A stretch of 64,000 bases of DNA, taken from positions 1 through 64,000 of the forward strand of contig NZ_SCHL01000018.1 of assembly GCF_004099695.1 (NCBI RefSeq), in the 5' to 3' direction. Of this stretch, positions 8,945-17,659 are shown piece after piece (positions within the stretch are counted from its first letter, which is position 1; each line of letters opens with the position of its first letter). Made by a program: the position numbers and the translations under genes. Source of the DNA: Methanosarcina sp. MSH10X1. Its GTDB lineage: Archaea; Halobacteriota; Methanosarcinia; Methanosarcinales; Methanosarcinaceae. A model generated the notes under the pieces. It did not search any database. It was not told where the DNA came from and worked only from the letters and a program-made list of their open reading frames with translations.

Positions 8945-9869
8945 ATACACCCTCTAAATCATATCCCGCCTCTTCAGGGCAATTTCAAGAACTCGGTTTT
9001 TTTGTCCATACTCCGCCTGAATGTCAGTTTGATAGTTCCTTACCGCTTTAGCCTGAAATTTTACTATTGCAATTGGCCGAAATATTATAATGTTAAATTT
9101 TTTACAACCGTTAACCCGAAATTTCTCCTGTCACTATTATTTGCCTTTAATCGCCGAGATTAAAAAAGGCAGGGCTGATAACTGATCGGAAACAGATTGA
9201 AAGCCAACCGCGTTTTTGGGGCATTTGCAAATGCGAAATGCCCCATTTTATGGAGTGTAGTTTTAACTGCTTCCTTCATTCGTTCATCAAATGGGAAAAC
9301 TGAATGTCGATTGAAGGACCCCTGACTCAGGTTGAGAGGTGTTCGTGCCTGCATGTTTTTCTACTGAACGCTGACGGATTGAGGCATCTGCGAGATGCAG
9401 TAGATCTATCTCCCAGCTTACAGGAGAAGGCAGTCAACCCCTTCATTGGTATTTAATAATAAAAGCATACTTAACCACGAAGGGGAAGATTAGGGAATGA
9501 ATTTATCAGTGAAGCTTTTCCGTGAGTTATATCACCAATTAATTCTTTAGAAGCCCTCTAAAAAATTATTATGTATCTCTTAAAGGGTTAATTTACGAAA
9601 GAGTTGCAAAAAATACATTATTTCTAGCTGCCAGTTTTTCCATTAAACAGTTCTGAGGCAATCTGGTCTTAACCCGTTCAGATCTTACCCGTAACAGACC
9701 GCCACAGCAAACAGAGGAAAACAAGCGTATAACAGGGAAAATAACAAAAAAGAGATAGGCACTTCTAACAGAGGAAAACAGGCACATCCCATAGAAAAAA
9801 GTAAGCATACCCGATTACACGGAAATCATGAATTTGAAAAACTAAATCGAGAGGTATCGTATCCTGAGT
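8945..9869. other. Long intergenic region with palindromes and possible transposon relic
   Basis: More than 900 bp without a convincing gene. A hairpin pairs ggggcattt (9218-9226) with aaatgcccc (9236-9244) and contains the perfect palindrome gcatttgcaaatgc (9221-9234). A second palindrome, gcatctgcgagatgc, lies at 9384-9398. The plus-strand frame from 9304 to a TAA at 9454-9456 looks like the degraded C-terminus of some protein, possibly a transposase, but I cannot assign it. The rest is AT-rich and should contain the promoter of the ABC operon near 8950-9110. Confidence 0.5.
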
Positions 9870-11189
9870 TTAGCGCTCTTCATCTTTCAGGATCACAACG
9901 TTCCCGCGCCCCCGCTTGAACTTTTCGATCAGTTCTCTTCTTTCCAGGTCCGCAAGCATGAGGCTGACTTTTCCTTCGGAGTATTTCAACCTGCTGCGCA
10001 GGTCTTTTTGGGTAATCCTGCCTCCCTGACCCCGAATTATATCCATAACCTCCTGGAGGTCTGTGGGAAGCGGAAGCTTCTTTCTGGAAGCGGGAATCTC
10101 AGTTTCAGGGCTCTCTGAAGGGTTATCTGCAACTTTCTCAGAGGAAACTTCCTGCAGCTCGGATCCAGCCAATTCCATTCCATTCGCCTGAATATCCGTT
10201 TTAATTTCTGCTGGCTCCCCCTGCAGCAGCTTTTCCGTGGTTTCGGATGCTGGCTCTTTTAATGGCACTTTTACCGGTTCTCCCACGGGCTCTATTACCG
10301 GTTCCTTGAGAGACTCTATCACAGGCTCTTTTACAGAGACTGTTATCGGTTCTGTTGCAGATGCAATTGAGGGCTTTACCCGGGATTCCTTTATCTGAGA
10401 CCCCTCATCTGGTTCGGATTCCAGGTTATCAGGAACCTCTAGACTTTTTTCTACGTTTTTATGGGAAAGCTCTACCTTTCTATCAGGAGCTTTCGCCGAA
10501 AGCCCGGATACCTTGAAGGGTTCGGAAGGCTCTCCGGCCGTATGCCCTTTCTCGGTAATATGCTCCTTTCTTTGAGGCTGGTTTTCTTCTATTTTCTTAT
10601 CCTTTCTGGCGAGCCTGTAGCTTGCTGCAAGCAGGAGAAAGAGTAGAAGGGCTGCCGACAGGTAGTTCAAATTTAAAGAACCAGCCCAGTTATGATCGGC
10701 TGAATCCTTATTGCTTGAATTATCTGTCTCAGAGCTGGTCATCTGACCTGTATCAGCATCGGTTACGGGATTTACATTATTCGCTGATGAGTTTTCTTCA
10801 CTTTCGTTCGGGGTTTCGGAAAATCCGTTTACTTCAGAGCCGTCCATTAGCTCTTTGGAATAGACCGGAAGAAGGAGAAGGTCGAGTACGTATTTTCCTT
10901 CGTCCTGGATTTTGAGAGTCTCTTCTGCCGAATAAATAAGAGTACTGCTCTGATAATAACTCGCTTTAATAGTGTAATCTCCAGGCACCAGATCAAAAGA
11001 ATACAGGCCGTATTTTGCTACCATGGACTGCGAGGGAGTCGAATTTACCTCAACTACGGCATTTTCCAGGGGCTCGAAGGTATCCCAGCCATATACAGCG
11101 CCGTGGACTGTGGCCGTGCTGTTTGCTAAGGCAGGTCCAACTAAAGCAAGTACAGCCGTGATACAAATAATAAAGAGCCTCAGATTCAT
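9870..11189 (-). CDS. Membrane protein with extracellular beta-sandwich and cytoplasmic winged helix
   Basis: This 439-residue protein has a signal peptide (1-22) and a carboxypeptidase-regulatory/CnaB-like beta-sandwich (about 25-110: VHGAVYGWDTFEPLENAVV, then YGLYSFDLVPGDYTI). A Ser/Asn-rich stalk, one membrane helix (about 171-193) and a long charged linker with EPV/KEP repeats (280-315) follow. A C-terminal winged helix-turn-helix spans about 374-438 (RITQKDLRSRL, VSLMLADLERRELIEKF). The topology puts the sensor domain outside and the DNA-binding domain inside. That makes it a candidate one-component membrane-anchored regulator, which is inference from domain order. Similar winged helices are common in archaeal membrane regulators. 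Confidence 0.88.
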   Translation of the reverse strand: MNLRLFIICITAVLALVGPALANSTATVHGAVYGWDTFEPLENAVVEVNSTPSQSMVAKYGLYSFDLVPGDYTIKASYYQSSTLIYSAEETLKIQDEGKYVLDLLLLPVYSKELMDGSEVNGFSETPNESEENSSANNVNPVTDADTGQMTSSETDNSSNKDSADHNWAGSLNLNYLSAALLLFLLLAASYRLARKDKKIEENQPQRKEHITEKGHTAGEPSEPFKVSGLSAKAPDRKVELSHKNVEKSLEVPDNLESEPDEGSQIKESRVKPSIASATEPITVSVKEPVIESLKEPVIEPVGEPVKVPLKEPASETTEKLLQGEPAEIKTDIQANGMELAGSELQEVSSEKVADNPSESPETEIPASRKKLPLPTDLQEVMDIIRGQGGRITQKDLRSRLKYSEGKVSLMLADLERRELIEKFKRGRGNVVILKDEER

Positions 11190-11397
11190 TTTTTATAAAC
11201 CCAGAGTTGCATTTTGATTTTATATTCTTCCAGGCATTTTTGATTCTTATATTCAAGGTTCGAGGGCTCACCGGGATAAGGCGTCTATTGCTTTTGATTT
11301 CCGGATTGGTTCGGTCAATACCTGTAATATTACTTCCTGGCCTGTCCCCGATTACCTTTTATTACCCTGTCCGTGTGTACCCTGTATTATCGTCCTT
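11190..11397. other. Short gap between two minus-strand genes
   Basis: About 200 bp between the lipoprotein stop (11398) and the start of the winged-helix membrane gene (11189). No gene is seen. The T-rich start region near 11200-11235 could supply a promoter for the downstream gene. Confidence 0.4.
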
Positions 11398-12399
11398 TCA
11401 GTCAGGCCCGTGTTCTCCGTGACCCATTTTTTCTTCAAAGAGAGGTTTCGCCCAGTTCTCTTCTTTTACTGCTCCATCTTCCTCTTGAACGCTGTATGTG
11501 CCGTTTCCCTGGAAAGCTACATAACCTTCCCCGTCTGCAGTGAGGGTAATGTTTTCACTGCTTAACATTACTGTCTTACCGGAGCCTGAAACCCTGATAT
11601 CGGCAGAATTTATATGGTAAAGGCGAACCCTATCATGCATATCGTTTTTCTCTTCAAATGTGTAGTCCCCCTCTATATCAATTTCGGAGTCCCTGGAAAG
11701 ATCCCCAATTGCCATCTTTCCTTCTTCCAGGTGCAGGTTCAGGGTGAAACTGCCCATAAGGATAGCCTTTCCTTTTCCTGCTGCACTGAGCCGGGATGTT
11801 CTGTTGAGTTCTTCGCTTCCAGGCATCAGAAGCTGAACCTCATCGAAAATATCTTTCAGCACATAATTAGCCTGGATCATACTTTCCTGTGACCTGATCA
11901 GGTAGTCCCTCTGCATGTCTCCGGATAAACCATTATATGCATCGGAATCCGTAACTGAGCTATTGTTCTTCCCGCCTGCGGCTGTATCTGCAAGGGCTCG
12001 GTATTGCTTCGCCTCTTCTACAAGAAGGTTATATTCTTCAAGCAATACTTCAAGTCTGCTGACGTCTTCCCCTTCGGCTTTATAGCGTTCAATCCCGCTT
12101 TCAAGCCGTATTGAAATGATTTCCGCCTTCTCGATATTGCTGTCAAGAAGGAATGTTGCTTCTCTCAGATCATTTATGGATTCATAGCCTGGATGTGGCC
12201 CTCTCGGAAGTGAATCAGGGAGATGCATGCCTTGCATTAAGGGTCCTTCACAGTCCATGAGCCCTGCATACGGGCAAAAAATAGTCCTGTAAAGGCCTTC
12301 TGGAGCCCTGGAAGTAGAAAACTGAGTCTCCTCATCAACACAGCCTGAGGTCACAATAACTCCTGCAATTATAAGGAGGAACAGAGATTTGATTTTCAT
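11398..12399 (-). CDS. Predicted secreted lipoprotein, function unknown
   Basis: The 333-residue product begins with a short basic N-terminus, a hydrophobic stretch and a lipobox-like SGC with Cys20, so it is probably lipid-anchored outside the cell. A helical region rich in Glu and Leu (about 60-170) is followed by a beta-rich C-terminal half (about 195-300). I do not recognise a family. I choose the ATG at 12399 over the GTG at 12408 because it gives a standard lipoprotein signal. The neighbour downstream in the same direction is the membrane-anchored winged-helix protein, so a shared envelope-stress role is possible but unproven. Confidence 0.82.
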   Translation of the reverse strand: MKIKSLFLLIIAGVIVTSGCVDEETQFSTSRAPEGLYRTIFCPYAGLMDCEGPLMQGMHLPDSLPRGPHPGYESINDLREATFLLDSNIEKAEIISIRLESGIERYKAEGEDVSRLEVLLEEYNLLVEEAKQYRALADTAAGGKNNSSVTDSDAYNGLSGDMQRDYLIRSQESMIQANYVLKDIFDEVQLLMPGSEELNRTSRLSAAGKGKAILMGSFTLNLHLEEGKMAIGDLSRDSEIDIEGDYTFEEKNDMHDRVRLYHINSADIRVSGSGKTVMLSSENITLTADGEGYVAFQGNGTYSVQEEDGAVKEENWAKPLFEEKMGHGEHGPD

Positions 12400-12553
12400 A
12401 CTGGGCACGTCCTGTGGAAAGAACTGATTGCTGGACTGTACTTTTTATTCAAGTTCCTGTATTTAATGTTTGGTTATTTCAATGTCTTTCTGGTAAAATG
12501 GAATTTTTCCGAATAATGTCAGGCGTATATTAACTCCAGGAAGTTCCGGGTTT

Positions 12554-12604
12554 TGCTGTTTCTACGAATTTTACCGGAGCCTTCGGAAGGCTGCAGAAAC
12601 AGCA
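12554..12604. ncRNA. Nested stem-loop, candidate RNA structure or terminator
   Basis: A ten-base outer stem (tgctgtttct at 12554-12563 pairing with agaaacagca at 12595-12604) encloses a second perfect hairpin, agcctt (78-83) with aaggct (87-92) around CGG. The region lies upstream of the lipoprotein start and outside any gene. T-runs follow on the plus strand (12605-12610). It could be a bidirectional terminator, a small RNA or a regulatory element. Confidence 0.4.
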
Positions 12605-12998
12605 GTTTTTCCTCCGGGTTATACGGCATCTGCATCCTTTTGCAGTTTTCTCGTGTTCAGGGTAGATGTTTAAAAATTTATTAAAATAGTCCATTAAAAG
12701 GTTAAAGAGCTGTCAGGAACTATCGGACTAATATCGCAGGGCTATACACATATGGTTTCCTCAATGCCTTACCCGTTTTTACTTGCACAGTAAAGGGCTA
12801 TATTCTGGAGCATACTTCCGGGTTCCTGGGTGGATGATACTGCCCGATATGTTCCTGACAGAAATGTTATATCTGGATTTAAAAATAAAAGAATACTTAC
12901 TTTTTCAGTAAGATTAATGGATTGAATTTACGGTTAACACTTTAAGAGAGATTCTTTCTGGATTTAATCCTTTATATGCCTTAATTATCAAATTCCAG

Positions 12999-13181
12999 GT
13001 GCCCGGATCTCATATAAAGGCATTTAATGAACAATTTTATCTTATTTTGAGCTATGTCCCTAATTTAAGCAAACACATTCCTGACTTCAATTACACAACG
13101 GACAGGATTGCGGAACTCACGCCCCTGATGGAAAAAATCGAGGAAGCCGAATCCTTTAACGAACTGAAGGAAATAATATAA
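12999..13181 (+). CDS. Small hypothetical protein or gene remnant
   Basis: A 60-residue frame begins at a GTG and ends at TAA. Its composition is protein-like: an aromatic first half with LSYVPNLSKHIPDFNY, then an amphipathic helix of Glu and Lys residues. The frame stays open upstream to about 12915 without an ATG, and no good ribosome site precedes the GTG. It may therefore be the 3' end of a decayed gene. I do not recognise the family. It stands alone between two minus-strand genes. Confidence 0.35.
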   Translation: MPGSHIKAFNEQFYLILSYVPNLSKHIPDFNYTTDRIAELTPLMEKIEEAESFNELKEII

Positions 13182-13562
13182 TCAGCCAGAGATACTGCGA
13201 TGGATGTAATGTACGCTAGCAGTCCTGCGCGCCAGGGGGGTTGCTGCCCAATGAGTCAGCCTTGCCGAGTACAGGATAATTCAACTGAAAACAAAACCGA
13301 CAACAGCGCCTGAAGCTAATAAGGGAGAACCAGCGCACTGAAGAACTGCAGTTCTGCCGAAGAAGGCGCTTTTCTTCCGAGACTGAACAAAGTGAAGACT
13401 TTTTTTTTCGGCAGACCAGGGAATAATTTGAATCCTTTTAACTAACCTGAGAAAAATAAGCTTAGAATTTAAAAAAGACCGCAAAGGAAGGATTTTTCTT
13501 CTCTTTCCTCTTGCGCTTTTATAAGGTTTTAATTTTTTTCACTTACAGTGAAATCGGTGTTT
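13182..13562. other. Intergenic region with palindrome gaactgcagttc
   Basis: This gap contains a perfect 12-bp palindrome at 13343-13354, GC-richer stretches around 13225-13260 and a long T-run at 13399-13408. No open frame has convincing features. It may carry a small RNA or old insertion debris, but I cannot support either. Confidence 0.35.
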
Positions 13563-15203
13563 TTAATATTTCAGTTTCAACTTCATCCCGCAGAAAGGGC
13601 AGAAATTAGGAGCAGTGGGAAGATTCAAACGTCTTGAACAGTATGGGCATGTCAGCCCGACACTCTTTCTTTCTCCCGTACTTGCATTTTGATGGGCTCT
13701 GGATTCCTCAGTCTCTTCAGCAGATATTGAGAGCTCAAGCTCCTTAAGAGAGGTCATGTTATGGATACCACCTGAGAGATTTGAAATTTCAACCCGAACT
13801 TCAGAATTACCGCCTGACAGACAACCCTTCTGGGCAGGCTCCGCATCAGGAATTTCAGCCTCTGACGGAGAGGTTGCCGATAGCGGATTTGATTTATTAA
13901 TTCTTTCGAGAGCTTTTAATGCGGTTCTTCGTACGCAGGCGTCTGAATTTTCACTGGCTCTGACAAGCGCTGAAATTGCCTCAGGGGTACCGATTTTCTC
14001 AAGTGAGCCGATTGCGGCCTTTTGCATCAGGCTTTCAGGGTCTTCAAGAATGCCTACCAGTTCCGGAACAGCCTGCTGTGCTCTGAGGTCGCCGAGTGCT
14101 GAAGCCGCAGGTTCTCTGACTGCAGCTTTATTATCCTTAAGTGCTTTTAAAAGCCCTGAGATAGCTTCAGGAGTGCCTGCTTTTCCAAGTCCCACAACTG
14201 CTGATTCCCTTACAGAACTGTCAGGGTCATTAAGAGCTTTCAGCAGCCCTTCTATAGCTTCAGGGGACCTGTTCTTTCCGAGAGCGCAGGTAATCGTCTT
14301 TCTTACGGAGTTTTCATATCTATCGAAGGCTTTAACAAGTCCCCGAGCCGCTTCGGGAGAATCGATATCTCCCAGGGCATCTGCAGCCCTGCTTCGCAGG
14401 TACCAGTCCGGATCGTCCAGGGCTTTCAAAAGCCCCGAAACTGCCTCAGGCGTTCCCATCTTCCAGAGGGTTTCAATTGAAGTTTTTCTCACATCCCTGC
14501 TTGAAGCTCCAAGTGCCTTGATGAGCACAGGTATAGATATCGACGAACCTATGATTTTACAAAGGGTTTCGGACGCAGCTTCCTGTACAGGCTGCCTCGG
14601 GTCCCTGAGGGTTTCCATTAGCTCGTCAAGTACATCCGATTTGCCCCTCTTGCCGAGGGTTTCGGCTGCGTGCTTCCTTACTTTATTATCGGAATCCTCA
14701 ATTGCCTTTACCAGCAAGAGAGCAGCTTCATAAGTATCGATTTTTCCGAGAGCCGTTATTGAGATCCTTTTCAGCGAGTCATCCGGATAATTCAGGGCTT
14801 TCTCAAGACCGTAAACAGCTTCTCTGGAACCTATCCTCATCAGGGCTTTCACGGCCTCCTTCTGAACAAACCTGTCCGCGTCCCCAAATCCTTTGACAAT
14901 ACCTGAGATCGCTTCAGGTGTGCCTATTTTTTCAAGAGAGGCGATTGCAGTTTTTTTAACGGGGCTTTGAGGGTCATCTAGTGCCTTTATTAAGCCAGGC
15001 ACAGCTCCCGGAAGATTAAATTTTCCAAGAGCTTCTGCAACGGCTGTTCTTACCTTCGGGTTTGAATCTTCCAGCGCTTCAATTAGCGCGGGTAAAGCAT
15101 AAGGGTCTCCTAGTTTTCCAAGCTCTTCGGCAGCAGCGGCTCGATTTCCTGCAAAAACCGAACGTTCCAATTTCTTAATCAAATCTTTTATACTTTCATC
15201 CAT
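13563..15203 (-). CDS. HEAT/PBS-lyase repeat protein with C-terminal zinc ribbon
   Basis: The 546-residue product has about fourteen tandem HEAT repeats of 31 residues over residues 1-435, each with a motif like LIKALDDP...VRKTAIEALGKIGTPEA. A low-complexity linker (about 440-510) leads to a C-terminal treble-type ribbon with CPYCSRR and CPFCGMK, four cysteines that should bind one zinc. HEAT solenoids are protein-interaction scaffolds; this one has no enzymatic motif. The start is set at the ATG at 15203, preceded by GGGGGATAAAAGGAAA; the ATG at 15221 lacks a ribosome site. The strong repetition makes recombination within the gene likely. Confidence 0.92.
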   Translation of the reverse strand: MDESIKDLIKKLERSVFAGNRAAAAEELGKLGDPYALPALIEALEDSNPKVRTAVAEALGKFNLPGAVPGLIKALDDPQSPVKKTAIASLEKIGTPEAISGIVKGFGDADRFVQKEAVKALMRIGSREAVYGLEKALNYPDDSLKRISITALGKIDTYEAALLLVKAIEDSDNKVRKHAAETLGKRGKSDVLDELMETLRDPRQPVQEAASETLCKIIGSSISIPVLIKALGASSRDVRKTSIETLWKMGTPEAVSGLLKALDDPDWYLRSRAADALGDIDSPEAARGLVKAFDRYENSVRKTITCALGKNRSPEAIEGLLKALNDPDSSVRESAVVGLGKAGTPEAISGLLKALKDNKAAVREPAASALGDLRAQQAVPELVGILEDPESLMQKAAIGSLEKIGTPEAISALVRASENSDACVRRTALKALERINKSNPLSATSPSEAEIPDAEPAQKGCLSGGNSEVRVEISNLSGGIHNMTSLKELELSISAEETEESRAHQNASTGERKSVGLTCPYCSRRLNLPTAPNFCPFCGMKLKLKY

Positions 15204-15632
15204 TTTCCTTTTATCCCCCATCAGTATAAAACTTTATCCGGATTTATTTCAAAACAAAATATTTAGTAGGATGCAGTTAAATGGGCTTAAAATAAATAGA
15301 ATGTGCCCAACTCTTTGAATTTTGATCCCGGAACTTTCAACCCGGAACCCCTTATATAGTAGCTGCATAATCCGGACATAATTTAACCCAAATATTTAAC
15401 TTCGTGCCTAAAAAGACACAGGTGCCCCTCCTCACACTTTGGAATTTAACCCATGACATTTTGCATTTTTAAATATATTACATCCTAAGATATATGAACT
15501 TTTAGATTGATAATATAAATAATATGTAGATGTCAGGTTACTATCAGGTTGCAGTAATATTTAAAAAAACTTTAATTGAAATGAAATTATAAATTGAAAA
15601 AGTAAAGATAGTCAGTAGCTTCACCAGAAAGC
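15204..15632. other. AT-rich intergenic region
   Basis: About 430 bp without a supported gene. TATA-like stretches occur near 15470-15510 and 15555-15600. The segment separates two minus-strand genes, so it should hold the HEAT-protein promoter on its lower side and the 3' end of the lipid kinase-like gene on its upper side. Confidence 0.45.
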
Positions 15633-16331
15633 TCAATAAAGGGAAGCCGTAAGCGAAGGAAGATAATAATGAGCTGCGAGCAAGATTAACAGGCCGGATA
15701 CCGGCACAGTAACATTATCATCTATATTCTCTATCCTCTCCACAAATGAACATATTATTCCTGCAAAAATTCCAGCAAGACCCATCTTTGCGCCGATGAT
15801 TATACACAGCACCAGCATGCCTGCAGTGCCTTCCCAGGCTTTTGTCCTTTTATTATATTTAAGGTTCCTTATTACACCCGTAATCCCGTCCCCGTACGCC
15901 ATAAAAAGCACCGGAACCACTCCAAGCCAGAAGCTCCTGTCAATGTACCAGGTAAAAAGCACTATCAATCCCCAGCTCAATGAGAAATCCACATCATAGA
16001 GATTTTCAGGGTCCTGAAACCAGTACATCCTCCTGTTGAGTTTATGCGGCAGATAGGTTATAAGAGCAAGACCGAAAGCAGTAGCTGCCGGCACAATAGG
16101 CTCATGGGCGACAAAGGGAAGCAGCATTGCTGTCAATCCGCCCGCCAGGAAATGGATTGCTTTTCTTGAAAAATATATTGAAGAATTAACCGACCTGCCC
16201 TTTTCTAAAGCAAATTCATATACTTTTTTTGAGAGAACCAGAATCACGAACAGATTCCAGACTGAAAGTACCGCAAATACGGGCAGGTCTGTCAGTATGG
16301 ATTCCAATGAGATTTGAAGCACAGCCTCCAT
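15633..16331 (-). CDS. Dolichol kinase/phosphatidate cytidylyltransferase-like membrane protein
   Basis: This integral membrane protein of 232 residues has about six helices. It carries the motifs of the CTP-dependent lipid kinase/cytidylyltransferase superfamily (COG0170): RKAIHFLAGG near the N-terminus, then AYGDGITGVIRNL followed by KAWEGTAGM. In eukaryotes and some bacteria this fold phosphorylates dolichol, phytol or diacylglycerol with CTP. In archaea the substrate may be an isoprenoid alcohol, which is inference. I prefer the ATG at 16331 because GGAG lies six bases upstream; an upstream in-frame ATG at 16400 would add 23 residues but lacks a ribosome site. Confidence 0.82.
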   Translation of the reverse strand: MEAVLQISLESILTDLPVFAVLSVWNLFVILVLSKKVYEFALEKGRSVNSSIYFSRKAIHFLAGGLTAMLLPFVAHEPIVPAATAFGLALITYLPHKLNRRMYWFQDPENLYDVDFSLSWGLIVLFTWYIDRSFWLGVVPVLFMAYGDGITGVIRNLKYNKRTKAWEGTAGMLVLCIIIGAKMGLAGIFAGIICSFVERIENIDDNVTVPVSGLLILLAAHYYLPSLTASLY

Positions 16332-16537
16332 AACACACTCCATATCATTTAAATATAAGAATTTTTTGAATCTGTCATAGTTCTCCCTGGTTAAATCCAT
16401 CAGAAAGAGTTTTCGGATTACAAGTTTGATTACAGAACGACTTTTGTGGGCTAATCATTCACCTTTTTTTATATTTTTATCTTTTTCCAAATAAAAATAG
16501 AAATGTCTATATATTTTATAATCTTCATACTGTTAAT

Positions 16538-16542
16538 GGAGG
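16538..16542 (+). promoter_or_regulatory. Ribosome binding site of cam
   Basis: GGAGG lies six bases before the cam ATG. AT-rich TATA-like sequences occur at about 16466-16485 and 16507-16520; the upstream one is better spaced for a normal leader. Confidence 0.6.
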
Positions 16543-16548
16543 ACCTCT

Positions 16549-17298
16549 ATGAGATTCAACAAGCAGATCTTTACAATCCTTATTCTATCTCTTTCACTGG
16601 CCCTTGCAGGGAGCGGGTGCATCTCCGAAGGTGAAGGAGCAGAGGACAATGTTGCACAGGAAACAACCGAGAGTGAGTTTTCGAATATCAGGGAAAATCC
16701 GGTAACACCGTGGAATCCCGAACCTGTAGCGCCTGTGATTGAACCTACAGCCTGTATTGACCCCCAGGCTTCAGTCATAGGAAATGTTACAATAGGCGCT
16801 AGCGTTATGGTTTCCCCCATGGCATCAATTCGGAGCGATGAAGGAATGCCGATTTTCGTCGGAAACAGGACCAATGTCCAGGACGGAGTTGTGCTCCACG
16901 CCCTTGAAACAATTGACGAGGAAGGAGAAACCGTAGAAAAGAACCTTGTTGAGATTGAAGGCAAGAAATATGCAGTATATATAGGAGAAAATGTTTCGCT
17001 TGCCCATCAGGCCCAGGTTCATGGTCCGGCGTCGGTAGGCAGTGATACCTTCATCGGAATGCAGGCTTTCGTTTTCAAGTCAAAGGTAGGAAATAATTGC
17101 GTGCTTGAGCCGAGATCGGCAGCAATTGGCGTAACCATTCCTGACGGCAGGTATATCCCGGCAGGCACGGTTGTCACTTCCCAGGCCGAAGCCGATAAAC
17201 TGCCAGAGGTTACTGACGATTACGCATACAGGCACACTAACGAGGCCGTAGTATATGTAAACGTCAACCTCGCCGAAGGGTATAATAAAGCTTCGTAA
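16549..17298 (+). CDS. cam: Secreted gamma-class carbonic anhydrase
   Basis: The 249-residue precursor closely resembles Cam of Methanosarcina thermophila, the prototype gamma carbonic anhydrase, which interconverts CO2 and bicarbonate outside the cell during growth on acetate. A signal peptide with a GSGC box (Cys24) precedes a left-handed beta-helix. The metal ligands His117, His153 and His158 have the same spacing as the M. thermophila ligands (His81, His117 and His122 of the mature protein). The catalytic glutamates correspond to Glu98 and Glu120. The acidic loop after His117, typical of Cam rather than CamH, is present. The trimer binds Fe or Zn. It stands alone with its own promoter, divergent from the lipid kinase-like gene. 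Confidence 0.97.
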   Translation: MRFNKQIFTILILSLSLALAGSGCISEGEGAEDNVAQETTESEFSNIRENPVTPWNPEPVAPVIEPTACIDPQASVIGNVTIGASVMVSPMASIRSDEGMPIFVGNRTNVQDGVVLHALETIDEEGETVEKNLVEIEGKKYAVYIGENVSLAHQAQVHGPASVGSDTFIGMQAFVFKSKVGNNCVLEPRSAAIGVTIPDGRYIPAGTVVTSQAEADKLPEVTDDYAYRHTNEAVVYVNVNLAEGYNKAS

Positions 17299-17418
17299 TT
17301 GAGATGACCCTGCAGCCCAGGGTATTAAGATAAAGAAAATCAATCGATAAAAATAAAGAAAGGAAATAATGCGATAAGGAGAGCCAACTGATAAAGTTGA
17401 ACCTTATTTAACCTGAGG

Positions 17419-17456
17419 TTTACCCGGAATTTCGGATTTTTTTCTCTCCGGGTAAA
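17419..17456 (+). terminator. Stem-loop between cam and the propeller gene
   Basis: TTTACCCGG (17419-17427) pairs perfectly with CCGGGTAAA (17448-17456) across a T-rich loop and is followed by TTTCTATTTTGC. It lies 120 bp after cam. The rest of the gap to 17659 is AT-rich, with TATA-like stretches near 17595-17625. Confidence 0.5.
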
Positions 17457-17659
17457 TTTCTATTTTGCTTTCGAATTTCTTCCCTTGCCTGACAAAAATG
17501 TAAGCCTTTGGCTAATTATGCCATTGTCTCAAGTTTAATTTATAAACATGATCCTGAATTAAGCTCGATATGTATAATATGAACCATGGTTTCTATATAT
17601 TATATAATTAATAATTTATATTCATAGAATCAATTTTTTTAAGTTAACGGTGATAATTC

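Noticed and set aside
9160-9354. 64-residue minus-strand frame
   Set aside because: No ribosome site, covers the palindromes, and no protein-like features.
13756-14733. 325-residue plus-strand open frame
   Set aside because: It is antisense to the HEAT-repeat gene; its Ser/Ala-rich repeats mirror the codons of the HEAT repeats.
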